From contig NZ_CP109796.1 of assembly GCF_038725785.1 (NCBI RefSeq), positions 930,001-994,000 of the forward strand: a stretch of DNA of 64,000 bases, written 5' to 3'. This document shows positions 8,405-22,540 of the stretch, piece by piece. The position numbers were made by a program, and so were the translations under genes. The notes beneath the pieces were generated by a model. It was not told the origin of the DNA. It was given only the letters and a program-made list of their open reading frames with translations, and made no database searches. The stretch is from Termitidicoccus mucosus. Lineage in GTDB: Bacteria; Verrucomicrobiota; Verrucomicrobiia; Opitutales; Opitutaceae. Position 1 is the first letter of the stretch; each line of letters opens with the position of its first letter.

Positions 8405-10594
8405 ATGAAACACAAAGCCACGATCCGCAAATCTGCGCCCTCGGCGTTATTTCTTTTCCTGGCCACACTGCTGTCACCGGTCTCCTCCAGCCTCGCCCGG
8501 GAGGGTGTCATCATTGCCGGCGAGAACGGCAAAAGCTGGGGCATCCTCACCCGCTCGGCTGTTTATCATCTGGCTGTGTCACCCAGGGGCGAGGTCAATG
8601 CCCTGTGGTTCGGAAACTCGCTGCAGCCAGCCGGCCAGGCAAAACCGCAGGGTCCCGAGATCCCCGTGCGCGGCGGCCAGGTGTCGGATATGCCCGTGCT
8701 TGAGGTGGTTTTCCCGGATGGCGTTCGCGACATCGAGCTGGAATATAAAACGCATGAATTGTTGGAAATCGACGGCAGCCAGACGCTGAAAATCATCCAG
8801 CGCGACAAATATTATCCACTGGAAGTCGCTTCTTTCATCCGCGCGCTGCCCGAATATGACATGATCGAAAAATGGGTGGAGGTGGCCAACACCGGCGCAG
8901 AGGGCGTGATTCGCGTGGAGAACCTGCTGTCCGGCTCGATGTTCCTGCCGAAGGACATCTATGAGCTGACACATTACTCGGGCGCGTGGGGACACGAGCT
9001 TGTGCCGCAGACCACCGAGCTTACGCAGGGAGTGAAGACCTTGCAGGTCCGGGATTTCAAATCATACGGTTCGTCGTCGTTTCTGGTGCGCCCCAAGGGC
9101 GAGACCGGAGCGAATGAAGGGAAAGCGTGGTTCGGAACACTGTGCTACAGCGGCAACTGGCGGGTGGATTTTCAAAAATCCTTTTCAGGGACAGTGCAGA
9201 TTGCAGGCGGCATCAACTTCTGGGACCAGGAAATAAACCTTCAGCCCGGACAAACTTTCGCCACGCCACGGATGCTTTTCGGTTATACGGAACAGGGCTC
9301 CGCCGGCGTCACCACCGCGATGGTCTCATACACGAGGGAAAAAATCCTGCCCGCTGCGCTGCGTGACCGGCTGCGTCCTGTTTTGTATAATAGCTGGTAT
9401 GCCACGACCTTCGATGTCAACGAGGCGCAGCAACTCGCCCTTGCCAAGGTCGCCGCGGAGCTGGGCGTGGAGATGTTTGTGATAGACGACGGCTGGTTCA
9501 AAGGCCGCAAAGACGGCAGCGCGGGACTGGGTGACTGGACCGTGGACAGAGGCAAGTTTCCCGACGGGCTGGCGCCCATGATAAAAAAAATCAATGCGAT
9601 GGGGCTGGATTTCGGCATCTGGGTCGAACCGGAAATGGTCAGTCCCGACAGCGACCTTTACCGGGCGCACCCCGACTGGGTGCTGCATTTCCCCAACCGC
9701 GAACGCCACCACGGAAAACGGCCTCAACTCATGCTCAATCTCGCCCGCGAGGACGTGTGGCAGTATTTATATAAAAGCCTCCGTGACCTGCTGGCGGAAA
9801 ACAATATCAAGTTCGTCAAATGGGACGCGAACAAGGCGCTGAGCGACGCAGGGTTCCCCTCGGCCCCCGCCGGCGAGCAGCGGGCCGTGCGCATCCGGTA
9901 TGTGGAGAACCTCTACCGGCTGGTGGAAACCCTGCGCGCCGAGTTTCCCGGCGTCTGGTTCGAAAACTGTTCCAGCGGCGGCGGACGCATCGACCCGGGC
10001 ATGATGGCCCGTTTTGACTGCAACTGGCCGAGCGACATTTCCGACCCCGTTGACCGGATTTTCATACACGATTCATATTTGGCCCTGTTCCCCGCCTGCA
10101 CCATGGTCACGTGGGTCGCGGAGAAGGACCGGCACCGCCGGAGCCTGCCATTGGAATATAAATTCGACGTTTGCATGGCCGGTGTATTGGGGGTGGGCTG
10201 CGATATCTCCAAATGGGACGACAGTCAAAGAAGGCTGGCCAGGGGAAAAATCGCGCAATATAAAAGGATTCGAGAAACCGTGCAAAAAGGCGGCGCCAGC
10301 CGGCTGGTTTCCCCTCATGATGAAAACCGGAGTATCCTCCAATATACAAGCGCAGATGGCAGAAACGCCGTTGTTTTTGTATATAATCTGGCCGAGTACC
10401 CCGAGAACACCGTGTCCGGAACGCGACGCAGCCCCTTGGTGAGGCTGCGCGGCCTGCTGCCTGGCGCCACTTACCAAATAAAGGAAATGAAAGGCCATTT
10501 TACGGGAAAATATTTGATGGATGCAGGGGTTGCATTTCCGGTCAAAGGCGCATATAGGAGCGGTGTGTTTGAAATAATGGCAGCCAGCAAATAA
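8405..10594 (+). CDS. Exported GH36 alpha-galactosidase
   Basis: A 729-residue GH36 (clan GH-D) enzyme that hydrolyses terminal alpha-1,6-galactosides such as raffinose-type sugars or galactomannan side chains. A signal peptide is clear (MKHKATIRK, hydrophobic core, then SSLA). The N-terminal beta-supersandwich covers roughly residues 30-320. The TIM barrel follows with VIDDGWF, DWTVDRGKFPDGL, FGIWVEPEMV, KWDANK (Asp474, expected nucleophile), ENCSSGGGRIDPGM and PSDISDPVDR (Asp544, expected acid/base). A small C-terminal beta domain ends the protein. Length is normal for GH36 (~700-740). It is unusual to see GH36 exported, but gut and soil polysaccharide degraders often do this. It lies downstream of the inverted repeat at 8205-8343 and upstream of the sulfatases. 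Confidence 0.93.
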   Translation: MKHKATIRKSAPSALFLFLATLLSPVSSSLAREGVIIAGENGKSWGILTRSAVYHLAVSPRGEVNALWFGNSLQPAGQAKPQGPEIPVRGGQVSDMPVLEVVFPDGVRDIELEYKTHELLEIDGSQTLKIIQRDKYYPLEVASFIRALPEYDMIEKWVEVANTGAEGVIRVENLLSGSMFLPKDIYELTHYSGAWGHELVPQTTELTQGVKTLQVRDFKSYGSSSFLVRPKGETGANEGKAWFGTLCYSGNWRVDFQKSFSGTVQIAGGINFWDQEINLQPGQTFATPRMLFGYTEQGSAGVTTAMVSYTREKILPAALRDRLRPVLYNSWYATTFDVNEAQQLALAKVAAELGVEMFVIDDGWFKGRKDGSAGLGDWTVDRGKFPDGLAPMIKKINAMGLDFGIWVEPEMVSPDSDLYRAHPDWVLHFPNRERHHGKRPQLMLNLAREDVWQYLYKSLRDLLAENNIKFVKWDANKALSDAGFPSAPAGEQRAVRIRYVENLYRLVETLRAEFPGVWFENCSSGGGRIDPGMMARFDCNWPSDISDPVDRIFIHDSYLALFPACTMVTWVAEKDRHRRSLPLEYKFDVCMAGVLGVGCDISKWDDSQRRLARGKIAQYKRIRETVQKGGASRLVSPHDENRSILQYTSADGRNAVVFVYNLAEYPENTVSGTRRSPLVRLRGLLPGATYQIKEMKGHFTGKYLMDAGVAFPVKGAYRSGVFEIMAASK

Positions 10595-10652
10595 TACCAC
10601 CCCCGGCACACGGCATTATTTGATTTGCGCGCCACATTTCCCCCTTCCCTCC

Positions 10653-12779
10653 ATGAAAAAAAGCCCAGCCGCAGTCCTCGCCCTCGCCGCGACAGCCGCC
10701 GCTGCGTCCGCCGCTCCCGGCGACGCCCCCCTTCCTCCGCCGAGACCCAACATCATCTTCATCCTTGCCGACGACCTTGGTTATGGAGACCTCGGCTCGT
10801 TTTTCCAAAACGCCCGTCGCGACTCCGGCGACCGCGCCGCGCCGTGGCACGCGACGCCCAAGCTCGACCGTATGGCCGCAGGTGGCGCACGACTCACTCA
10901 CCACTATTGCGCCGCCCCTGTCTGCGCGCCGTCGCGCGCCTCGTTCCTGAGCGGACGCTCCCAAGGCCACGCGAATGTCCGCGACAACCAGTTCGACAAG
11001 GCGCTCGACGCCAACCACACCGTCGGCACCATCCTGCAACGGGCAGGTTACGCCACCGCCGCCATCGGGAAATGGGGCTTGCAAGGCGACGGCGAAGCGC
11101 CCGGCTGGCCCGCGCACCCGCTCAATCGTGGCTTTGATTATTATTACGGCTGCATCCGCCACATTGACGGGCACGAGCACTACCCCAAGGAGCAGCCTCG
11201 CTTCGCAAAAAAAGCCGCCGCGCGCGGCCCCGTGCGGCTATGGGAAAACCACGCCGACGTCACCGCCGCGCTCGACAAATGTTACACCACCGACCTCTAC
11301 ACCGCGCGCGCCAAGCGGTGGATTGTTGACCACAAAAAAAGCGCGCCCGGAAAACCGTTCTTCATTTACCTTGCCTACGACACGCCCCACGCCGTGCTCG
11401 AACTGCCCGCGCAACCCTACCCCGACGGCGGCGGACTGCGCGGCGGTGTGCAATGGCTCGGCACGCCCGGCCGCATGATAAACACCGCCCTCGGCGAGCC
11501 CGACTCCTGGACACACCCCGACTACGCAAATGCCACTTATGACCACGACCGCAACCCCGCCACGCCGGAGATCCCCTGGCCCGAGGTGAACAAACGCCAC
11601 GCCACCAGCGTGCGCCGCATTGACGACGCTGTCGGCGACCTGCTGCAAACGCTCGACGACCTTGGCATCGCACAAAGCACCCTCGTCGTCTTCACCTCTG
11701 ACAACGGCCCCGCCGCCGAGTCGTATTTGGAAGATGAATATACGCCGGAGTTTTTTTCCAGCTTCGGGCCGTTCGACGGCCTCAAGCGCGACACCCTGGA
11801 GGGCGGCCTGCGCGTCCCCGCCATCGCGCTCTGGCCCGGTCGCATCGCCGCCGGGCGTGAACTCGCCGCGCCTTGCGCCATGTGGGACTGGCTGCCCACC
11901 TTTGCCAACCTCGCCGGCCTGCCCCCGCCCGCCAACACCGATGGCGTCTCCCTCGTCCCCGCCCTCGTCGGCGGCGGGGAAAATGACGCGCGACAAAGAT
12001 CCCCCTATTTATATTTTGAATACAACTACAAGGGCCGCACGCCGCCCTACACCACCTTCGAGCCGGGACGCCGCGGGCGTTTTCGCGGCCAGATGCAAGC
12101 CATCCGCCTCGGCGACCTCATGGCCTTGCGCTATGACATCAAGGACGCGCGGGACGACTTTGAAATCTACGACGTCGCGCACGATCCGAAGCAGACTCGG
12201 GATCTCTCCCTCGACCCGGCGCGCGCCGCGCTGCAAGCCCATTTCAAGATGCTCGCGCTCCAGTCGCGCCGCCCGGATTCTTCGGCCCCGCGACCCTACG
12301 ACGACGCGCTTGTGCCGGCGCTCGACCCGCCTCCCGTGAACCTCGCGCCCGGCCTCGCGTGGCGGTGCTTCGAAGGTGCGTTCCCTTGGGTGCCGGACGC
12401 CACGGCGCTGAAGACCGCGCGCGCCGGCAGGGCCGCCGTCCCCGATTCCGCGCCGCTCCCGCGCGGGCGGGCCGCCGCGCTCGAGTTCCACGGCTATCTG
12501 CGCGCGCCCGCCGGCGGCGAATACACGTTCGCGCTCGACACCGACGCGGGCGCCGTGCTGCGCCTTCACCATGCGACGCTGATTGACGCCGATTTCGGCC
12601 ACGCGCCCGGCGCGGAGAAAACCGCCTCCGCGCGCCTGCAAGCCGGCCTGCACCCCTTCACCCTCACCTGCCGCGCCGACGGCGGCGATGAACCGCGTCT
12701 CGCGTTGAGATGGCATGGCCCCGGCTTCGACTGGCAGCCGATCCCAGCGGACGCATTCTCAAGCGCGCCGGAAGAATGA
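10653..12779 (+). CDS. Exported arylsulfatase with C-terminal PA14-like domain
   Basis: A type I formylglycine-dependent sulfatase of 708 residues. The ATG at 10653 is preferred because it is followed directly by a signal peptide (MKKSPAAVLALAATAAAASA); an upstream TTG would only add a poor extension. The alkaline-phosphatase-like core begins RPNIIFILADDLGYGDLG, with the metal-binding Asp pair. The modification site is CAPSR (Cys91), followed by ASFLSGR. FTSDNGP gives the second metal-binding Asp-Asn pair. The core ends near residue 520. Residues ~600-705 (HGYLRAPAGGEYTFALDTD, then LRWHGPGFDWQPIP) look like a PA14 carbohydrate-binding domain, which is uncommon on sulfatases. It would desulfate glycans in the periplasm or outside the cell; an anSME or FGE maturase is needed and is not in the window. 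The next sulfatase starts 14 nt downstream. Confidence 0.9.
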   Translation: MKKSPAAVLALAATAAAASAAPGDAPLPPPRPNIIFILADDLGYGDLGSFFQNARRDSGDRAAPWHATPKLDRMAAGGARLTHHYCAAPVCAPSRASFLSGRSQGHANVRDNQFDKALDANHTVGTILQRAGYATAAIGKWGLQGDGEAPGWPAHPLNRGFDYYYGCIRHIDGHEHYPKEQPRFAKKAAARGPVRLWENHADVTAALDKCYTTDLYTARAKRWIVDHKKSAPGKPFFIYLAYDTPHAVLELPAQPYPDGGGLRGGVQWLGTPGRMINTALGEPDSWTHPDYANATYDHDRNPATPEIPWPEVNKRHATSVRRIDDAVGDLLQTLDDLGIAQSTLVVFTSDNGPAAESYLEDEYTPEFFSSFGPFDGLKRDTLEGGLRVPAIALWPGRIAAGRELAAPCAMWDWLPTFANLAGLPPPANTDGVSLVPALVGGGENDARQRSPYLYFEYNYKGRTPPYTTFEPGRRGRFRGQMQAIRLGDLMALRYDIKDARDDFEIYDVAHDPKQTRDLSLDPARAALQAHFKMLALQSRRPDSSAPRPYDDALVPALDPPPVNLAPGLAWRCFEGAFPWVPDATALKTARAGRAAVPDSAPLPRGRAAALEFHGYLRAPAGGEYTFALDTDAGAVLRLHHATLIDADFGHAPGAEKTASARLQAGLHPFTLTCRADGGDEPRLALRWHGPGFDWQPIPADAFSSAPEE

Positions 12780-12792
12780 TGAATTAACCTCC

Positions 12793-14250
12793 ATGAAAAC
12801 CACCGCCCTCGCCATGCTGACCGCCACGTCGGGACTCGCCGCGCCGTCGTCAGCCATCCCCACCGTGCCGCCGCCCGTCGCGCGTCCGAACGTCCTCTTC
12901 ATCGCCTGCGATGACCTGCGGCTGAATATTGGTTGCTTTGGCGACTCCGCCGCCATCACGCCCAACATCGACCGTCTGGCCGCGCGCGGCACGCTGTTTG
13001 GCCGCGCCTACACCCAGCAGGCCGTCTGCAATCCCTCGCGCCAGTCGCTGCTCAGCGGACGCCGCCCCGATTCCATTCGAGTGTGGGATCTGCGCGCGGA
13101 ATTCCGCAAGACCGCGCCCGACGTCGTTCCGCTGCCCGAGCACTTCAAGCTCAATGGGTATCGCACCCAGGCCATCGGCAAAATCTATCACGATGGCAAG
13201 CGTGACGCCGCATCATGGAACGAACCCGAGTTGCACATCAGCATGCCCAAGCGGGAGGATTACCGTCTGGAGGAAAATCGCAAACCCCACAAAGGCTCGA
13301 AGGCGGCGGCAACCGAGTTCGTTGACGCGCCCGAAAGCGAATACCCCGACGGCAGGGTTGCCGATGCCGCTGTCGATTCCCTCAAAAAATTCGCCGCGCG
13401 CGGGGCCGATTCGCCACCGTTTTTCCTCGCCGTCGGCTTTCGCAAGCCTCATGCGCCGTTCACCGCGCCGAAACGCTACTGGGATCTCTACGATCCGGCA
13501 AAAATTCCACCCGTCGAACAGCCCGCGCCGCCTCGTCTCGCGCCGGACATTGCCCTTCATGACTCGGTGGAACTGCGCGGTTATTCGGACATGCCCAAAG
13601 TCGGTCCGCTGACGCCCGCGCAAATCGCCCGCCTGCGCCACGGCTACTATGCGTCCACGAGTTTCACCGATGCGCAAATCGGACGCGTCCTCGATGCCCT
13701 CGACCGCACCGGCCTGGCCCAAAACACCATCATTGTCCTGTGGAGCGATCACGGCTACCATCTCGGCGAGCATGGACTCTGGTGTAAAACCACCTGCTAC
13801 GAGTCCGACACCCGCGTGCCCTTCATCATTGCCACGCCCGACGACCGCCCGCGCGGTGTCCGCACCGATGCGCTCGTCGAGCTTCTGGACATCTACCCGA
13901 CGTTGGTCGAACTCTGCGGTCTGCCTTCGCGCGAAAAGCTCGAAGGCCGCAGCCTCGTGCCCAACCTCGGCAATCCCGCCGCCCCGGGGCGCGACGGCGC
14001 GCGCAGCCAGTTTCCGCGCCCCTGGCCCCTGCGCAAGGATGCCCTGCCCGGCGTGATGGGCTATGCCGTGCGCACCACCGGGCACCGCTACGTTGAATGG
14101 CGCAAATTTGGCACGCTCGATGTCGTCGCGCGCGAGCTCTACGCTTACAAAGGCGACCAGCTTTTTGAAACCGAGAATATCGTCAACCGTCCTGAAAGCG
14201 CCGCCCTTGTCCGTCGCATGGCGGCCATGCTGCCGCAGGAAATCCCGTGA
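12793..14250 (+). CDS. Exported sulfatase, iduronate-2-sulfatase-like
   Basis: A second formylglycine sulfatase, 485 residues from the ATG at 12793. That start gives a short signal peptide (MKTTALAMLTATSGLAAPSSA); longer upstream starts would run into the previous gene. The core opens RPNVLFIACDDLR, and the active-site motif is CNPSR (Cys79) followed by QSLLSGRRPDS. Further family marks are FFLAVGFRKPHAPF and LWSDHGYHLGEHGLWCK, characteristic of the iduronate-2-sulfatase/choline-sulfatase-like branch. The C-terminus carries YEWRKFG-like and LYAYKGD elements where the substrate cap is expected. Two adjacent sulfatases point to a sulfated glycan (host mucin, glycosaminoglycan or algal-type polysaccharide). 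It probably acts in the same compartment as its neighbour and shares an operon with it. Confidence 0.9.
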   Translation: MKTTALAMLTATSGLAAPSSAIPTVPPPVARPNVLFIACDDLRLNIGCFGDSAAITPNIDRLAARGTLFGRAYTQQAVCNPSRQSLLSGRRPDSIRVWDLRAEFRKTAPDVVPLPEHFKLNGYRTQAIGKIYHDGKRDAASWNEPELHISMPKREDYRLEENRKPHKGSKAAATEFVDAPESEYPDGRVADAAVDSLKKFAARGADSPPFFLAVGFRKPHAPFTAPKRYWDLYDPAKIPPVEQPAPPRLAPDIALHDSVELRGYSDMPKVGPLTPAQIARLRHGYYASTSFTDAQIGRVLDALDRTGLAQNTIIVLWSDHGYHLGEHGLWCKTTCYESDTRVPFIIATPDDRPRGVRTDALVELLDIYPTLVELCGLPSREKLEGRSLVPNLGNPAAPGRDGARSQFPRPWPLRKDALPGVMGYAVRTTGHRYVEWRKFGTLDVVARELYAYKGDQLFETENIVNRPESAALVRRMAAMLPQEIP

Positions 14251-14316
14251 ACGCTCTGCCCGTGTTCTTATCCTGCGATAACTGACCGCCTTAAACTTTG
14301 AATTTCTACATATTCC

Positions 14317-18569
<4,253 letters not shown>

Positions 18570-18902
18570 TGAAAAAAATCTACCAGCCCGTGCAAATGCG
18601 CGCGCTCGACCTCGCCGCGTCCGCGCCCGAAATCGAAATCAAAAACTGGGCCGATTTCCAAAACACCGCCGAGTGGCTCGACGCGCGCTGGCGCCTCGTC
18701 GCCGAGGGCAAAACGCTCCAGCAAGGCGCGCTCGCCGGTCTTTCCGTCGCCCCGCGCGAGGCCAAACGCATCGCGATTCCGCTGCGCGCCCTCACCCCCG
18801 AGCCGGGGTGGAGTATTCCTCGAAGTCAGTTTCACCTCCGCGAAAAACGCCCTGGGCCGATGCCGGCCATGAAGTCGCTCGGAACAGTTCAAACTCCGTT
18901 TC

Positions 18903-18957
18903 GGTAGGGCGAAGCCTCCGGCTGAGCCGCGGCTCGGCGGGGACGCCTCGCCCTACC
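18903..18957. repeat. Palindromic element of the GTAGGGC/GCCCTAC family
   Basis: A 55-nt palindrome bounded by GGTAGGGC and GCCCTACC, with the centre GAGCCGCGGCTCGG. It sits between GH2 domains 4 and 5 in the pseudogene and carries the in-frame TAG at 18905. Its arms (GGCGAGGCGTCC-like) are related to the intergenic element at 23761-23823. Confidence 0.85.
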
Positions 18958-19963
18958 TTTCCGCCTCCAGCCCCGCTCCCGCTCTCGCCCTCGCCGAAAC
19001 CGCCACCCGCATCACCGTGACCGGGAAAACCTTCTCCGCCGCCTTTGACCGCGCCACCGGCTTCCTCGCCTCGCTCAAAACCGGCGAGATCGAACTCCTC
19101 GCCGCCCCTCTCGCCCCGCACTACTGGCGCGCACCCGTGGACAACGACCGCGGCAACAACATGGCCGACCCCGGCAAACCCGTCCCCGGACGCCCCTCCG
19201 CCCGTGGCCCCGGCGCGTGGCGCACCGCGACTGATTCGTGGAAACTCGCCGCCCTCGAAACCACCACCGCCCCCGACGGTGCCGTCACCCTCACCGCCAC
19301 CGGCCGCCTGAATCCGTCAACCGCTCGCAAACCCTCGCCCGACCGTCTGCCCGGACGGCGACATCCTTGTCCGCCTCAAACTCTACGGCGACCCTGACTA
19401 CCGCGGCGCCGCCGAACTGCCCCGCTTCGGCATGCAAACCACGCTGCGCCCCGGCTTCGACCGCCCGCCGGCTCGGCAAGGGCCCCCACGAAACCTACTG
19501 GGACCGCCAGGACGCCCGCGTCGGCCTGTATGCAGGCAAAGTCCGCGACCAGTTCTTCCCCTACATCAAACCGCAGGAGACCGGCAACCACGAGTCCGTC
19601 CGCTGGATCGCCCTCACCGACACCCAAGGCCGCGGCCTGCTCGCCGCCGCCCTCCCCGGCCAAAATCTCCTCAGCGCCAACGCCCTCCATCACACCACCG
19701 ACGACCTCTTCTTCCCCACACACAAGGAAGGCCAGTTCTATCCCTACCAGCTTCCCGCGCGCGACACCGTCACCCTCAACCTCGACCTCCACCAGCGCGG
19801 CCTCGGCGGCGACGACTCCTGGCGCGCTCTCCCTCACGAAAACTACCGCCTCAACCGCTGGGCGCTCGAATACGCCTACCGCCTCCGCCCCCTCTCCGGC
19901 ACCGAGGACATACCAAAAATCGCCCGCCAAAAATGATAACCCTGACGGCTCCCGCATCGATCA

Positions 19964-22450
19964 ATGAAACCAAGCGATAATAAGAATATCCAACCCCGCC
20001 GCCTGCCGCCGGTCGCCCTGCTTCTGGGTCTGCTTTCCGCGTGCCCGGCCCAGGCCGGCCAGCCGTCCGCCGGTCCCCTTGGCATCAGCGGCATCCATCC
20101 CCATCTGGCCTTTTATAATGACGAGGGGGAATGCGGCACCGGGGCGGTGGTGCCCTGGGCCGGAAGCCTGTGGGCCGTCACCTACGGCCCGCACCAGCCT
20201 TTCGGCTCCTCGGACAAATTATATCAAATTTCCCCGGACCTGAATCTGACGGTCCGCCCCGAGAGCGTGGGCGGCACCCCGGCCAACCGGATGATCCACC
20301 CGGAAAGCAACCAGCTTTTTATCGGCCCCTATGCAATCGACCGGTCCGGCAAGGTGCGCGTCATCGACTACAAGGCGATGCCGGGAAGGCACACCGGCAA
20401 TGCCCGCCACCTGACCGACCCGGCCGGCAAAATCTACTATGGAACCATGGAGGAGGGGTTTTATGAGGTGGATGTCGCCACGCTGGAGCCGACGGTTTTA
20501 TATAAGGACGGAAACGTCCTCCGCAAACCCGGGCAGATGGCCCAGCACGCGGAATTGCTGCCCGGCGCCCACGGGAAGGGATTATATTCCGGGCAGGGGG
20601 TGCTGGTTTATTCCAACAATGGGGAAGCCAGCAAGGCGGCCCTGAAACAATTTAATATAAAATCGGGCGTGCTGGCGGAATGGGACGGGCGGGACTGGAA
20701 GGTCATCCGCCGCAACCAATTCGTGGAGGTCACCGGCCCCGGCGGGATTCATGGCAGCAGCCATCCGGAGACCGATCCGATCTGGGCCACCGGATGGGAT
20801 TATAAATCAGTCCTGCTGGGCGTGCGGGACAAGGGGGCCTGGTCGTTTTACCGCCTGCCCAAGGCAAGCTATTCCTATGACGGAGCCCACGGCTGGAACA
20901 CCGAGTGGCCCCGCATCCGCGATGTCGGCGAACCGGGGAACCCCGACTACCTCATGACCATGCACGGGATGTTCTGGCGGTTTCCCGCCGGCTTCACGCC
21001 CGGAAACTCCGCGGGCATCCGTCCGCGTTCCGCTTATCTGAAAGTGATCGGTGACTTCACCCGGTGGAATGACCAATTGGTCTTCGGATGCGACGATTCG
21101 GCCAAAAAAGAATTTTTGAACAAACGCAGGGCCAAGGGGGAAATCCAGGGCCCCGGCCAGTCCAACTCGAACCTGTGGTTCACGCCCCTCGGGCAGCCGG
21201 ATCTGCTGGGGCCCCGCACCGCCGCCGGCTATGTCTGGGTGCAAGAGCCGGTCAGGGCCGGCGTCGCTTCCGATCCGTTTCTCTTTTCGGGCTGGGATGA
21301 ACGCCGTGCCTGGTTGAAAAATTCCGGGACGCAGCCGGTCGTCTTTCGCTTCGAGGTGGACAAGGCGGGCAATAATAAATGGTCGGAATTGGAAACTATA
21401 AGCGTGGTGCCCGGCGTGTCCGCCTTCGTCGATTTCAAGGACGACGGACAGGGCGAATGGATCCGGGTGACCGCCGACAGGGACACGGTGGCCAGCGTGT
21501 CCTTTGTCTATACGGCCCGGGAAAAACGCCCCGCAGCGGCGGACGCCCTGTTCAAAGGATTATCCGGAATCGGTGACACGCACTCCCACGGCGGGCTGCT
21601 CTATGGCTTGGGCAACAACCGCAGGGCGATGGGACTGCTGGCCCGGACGGAAGCGGGGGAAACCGGCTATTATGAAATCGACGAACAGATGAACCTCACG
21701 GCCAGGGATGATGCCGAAACCGCCGCCTTTATCCGGGAAAAGTTCGCCATCCCCCGCCATGCGGTCGAGGTGGACGAGGGCTCCGTGCTGATTGTGGACG
21801 ACGCCGGCAGGCGGTGGCGCCTGCCGCTGGGGGATGCGCGTTTCACCGAACCCACGCTCGACGGTTCCCTGCGCGTCTGCCGCGAGGTGGCCACGGAGCG
21901 GGATTTGTTCAACTGCCACGGCACCTTCTATGAATTGCCGGCGGAGAATGCCGATGGTTACGCGAAAATCCGCCCGGTGGCCTCGCACAATCTGCACATC
22001 AACGACTATGCCTCCTATCGCGGCCTGCTGGTCATCACCGGCATCAACCCGGAGGAGGCGAAGGACAACCCGCATGTCTTTGTCTCGGTGGACCGGAAGG
22101 CCGCGGTCTGGGCGGGCGTCATTGACGACCTGTGGAAACTGGGCCGGCCGACGGGCCGCGGCGGCCCTTGGGTGAACGCAGGCGTGCGAGCCGGCCAATC
22201 CTCCGATCCCTACCTGATCGGATTCTATGACCGGCGCACGCTGCAATTGTCGCACCGCTCGGCGTCCGCCGTGACTTTCAGCGTAGAGGTCGATCCCACC
22301 GGCGACGGAGACTGGCTGGTTTATGCCAGCCTCACGGTCAGGCCCGGCGAACGCCTCGAGCATCTATTTCCGCCCGCGTTCCAGGCCCGCTGGATTCGGT
22401 TCGTGGTCGACGCCGACACAACCGCCACCGCATGGCTTGAATACAGGTAG
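19964..22450 (+). CDS. Unrecognised exported beta-rich protein, probable lipoprotein
   Basis: An 828-residue protein I cannot assign to a family. Residues 1-27 form a lipoprotein-type signal (basic start, LLLGLLSAC with LSAC as lipobox, Cys27). The rest shows short repeated blocks typical of a beta-propeller (SDKLYQISPDLN, NQLFIGPYAIDRSGKVRVID, GKIYYGTMEEGFYEVDVATLE). There are two similar modules near residues ~420-520 and ~735-828, each containing VxAGxxSDPFLxxxxDxR (SDPFLFSGWDERRAW, SDPYLIGFYDRRTL), then FEVD and a closing FVDAD or RVTAD strand. So the protein seems to be a propeller with internal duplication of a C-terminal jelly roll. Context between glycosidases suggests glycan binding or a new hydrolase or lyase class. 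The start follows the GH2 pseudogene by 27 nt. Confidence 0.6.
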   Translation: MKPSDNKNIQPRRLPPVALLLGLLSACPAQAGQPSAGPLGISGIHPHLAFYNDEGECGTGAVVPWAGSLWAVTYGPHQPFGSSDKLYQISPDLNLTVRPESVGGTPANRMIHPESNQLFIGPYAIDRSGKVRVIDYKAMPGRHTGNARHLTDPAGKIYYGTMEEGFYEVDVATLEPTVLYKDGNVLRKPGQMAQHAELLPGAHGKGLYSGQGVLVYSNNGEASKAALKQFNIKSGVLAEWDGRDWKVIRRNQFVEVTGPGGIHGSSHPETDPIWATGWDYKSVLLGVRDKGAWSFYRLPKASYSYDGAHGWNTEWPRIRDVGEPGNPDYLMTMHGMFWRFPAGFTPGNSAGIRPRSAYLKVIGDFTRWNDQLVFGCDDSAKKEFLNKRRAKGEIQGPGQSNSNLWFTPLGQPDLLGPRTAAGYVWVQEPVRAGVASDPFLFSGWDERRAWLKNSGTQPVVFRFEVDKAGNNKWSELETISVVPGVSAFVDFKDDGQGEWIRVTADRDTVASVSFVYTAREKRPAAADALFKGLSGIGDTHSHGGLLYGLGNNRRAMGLLARTEAGETGYYEIDEQMNLTARDDAETAAFIREKFAIPRHAVEVDEGSVLIVDDAGRRWRLPLGDARFTEPTLDGSLRVCREVATERDLFNCHGTFYELPAENADGYAKIRPVASHNLHINDYASYRGLLVITGINPEEAKDNPHVFVSVDRKAAVWAGVIDDLWKLGRPTGRGGPWVNAGVRAGQSSDPYLIGFYDRRTLQLSHRSASAVTFSVEVDPTGDGDWLVYASLTVRPGERLEHLFPPAFQARWIRFVVDADTTATAWLEYR

Positions 22451-22540
22451 CAGGGCCATGCCCCTGCCGGCGCGGGCGCAGGACACCCGCCCCACGCCCG
22501 CCGCAGCGATTTCTCCAAACCAAACAACAACAAACCACCC

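Noticed and set aside
10595-10652. Terminator from AATAAT/ATTATT after the GH36 gene
   Set aside because: The stem is AT-only and short with no T-run, so termination is not supported.
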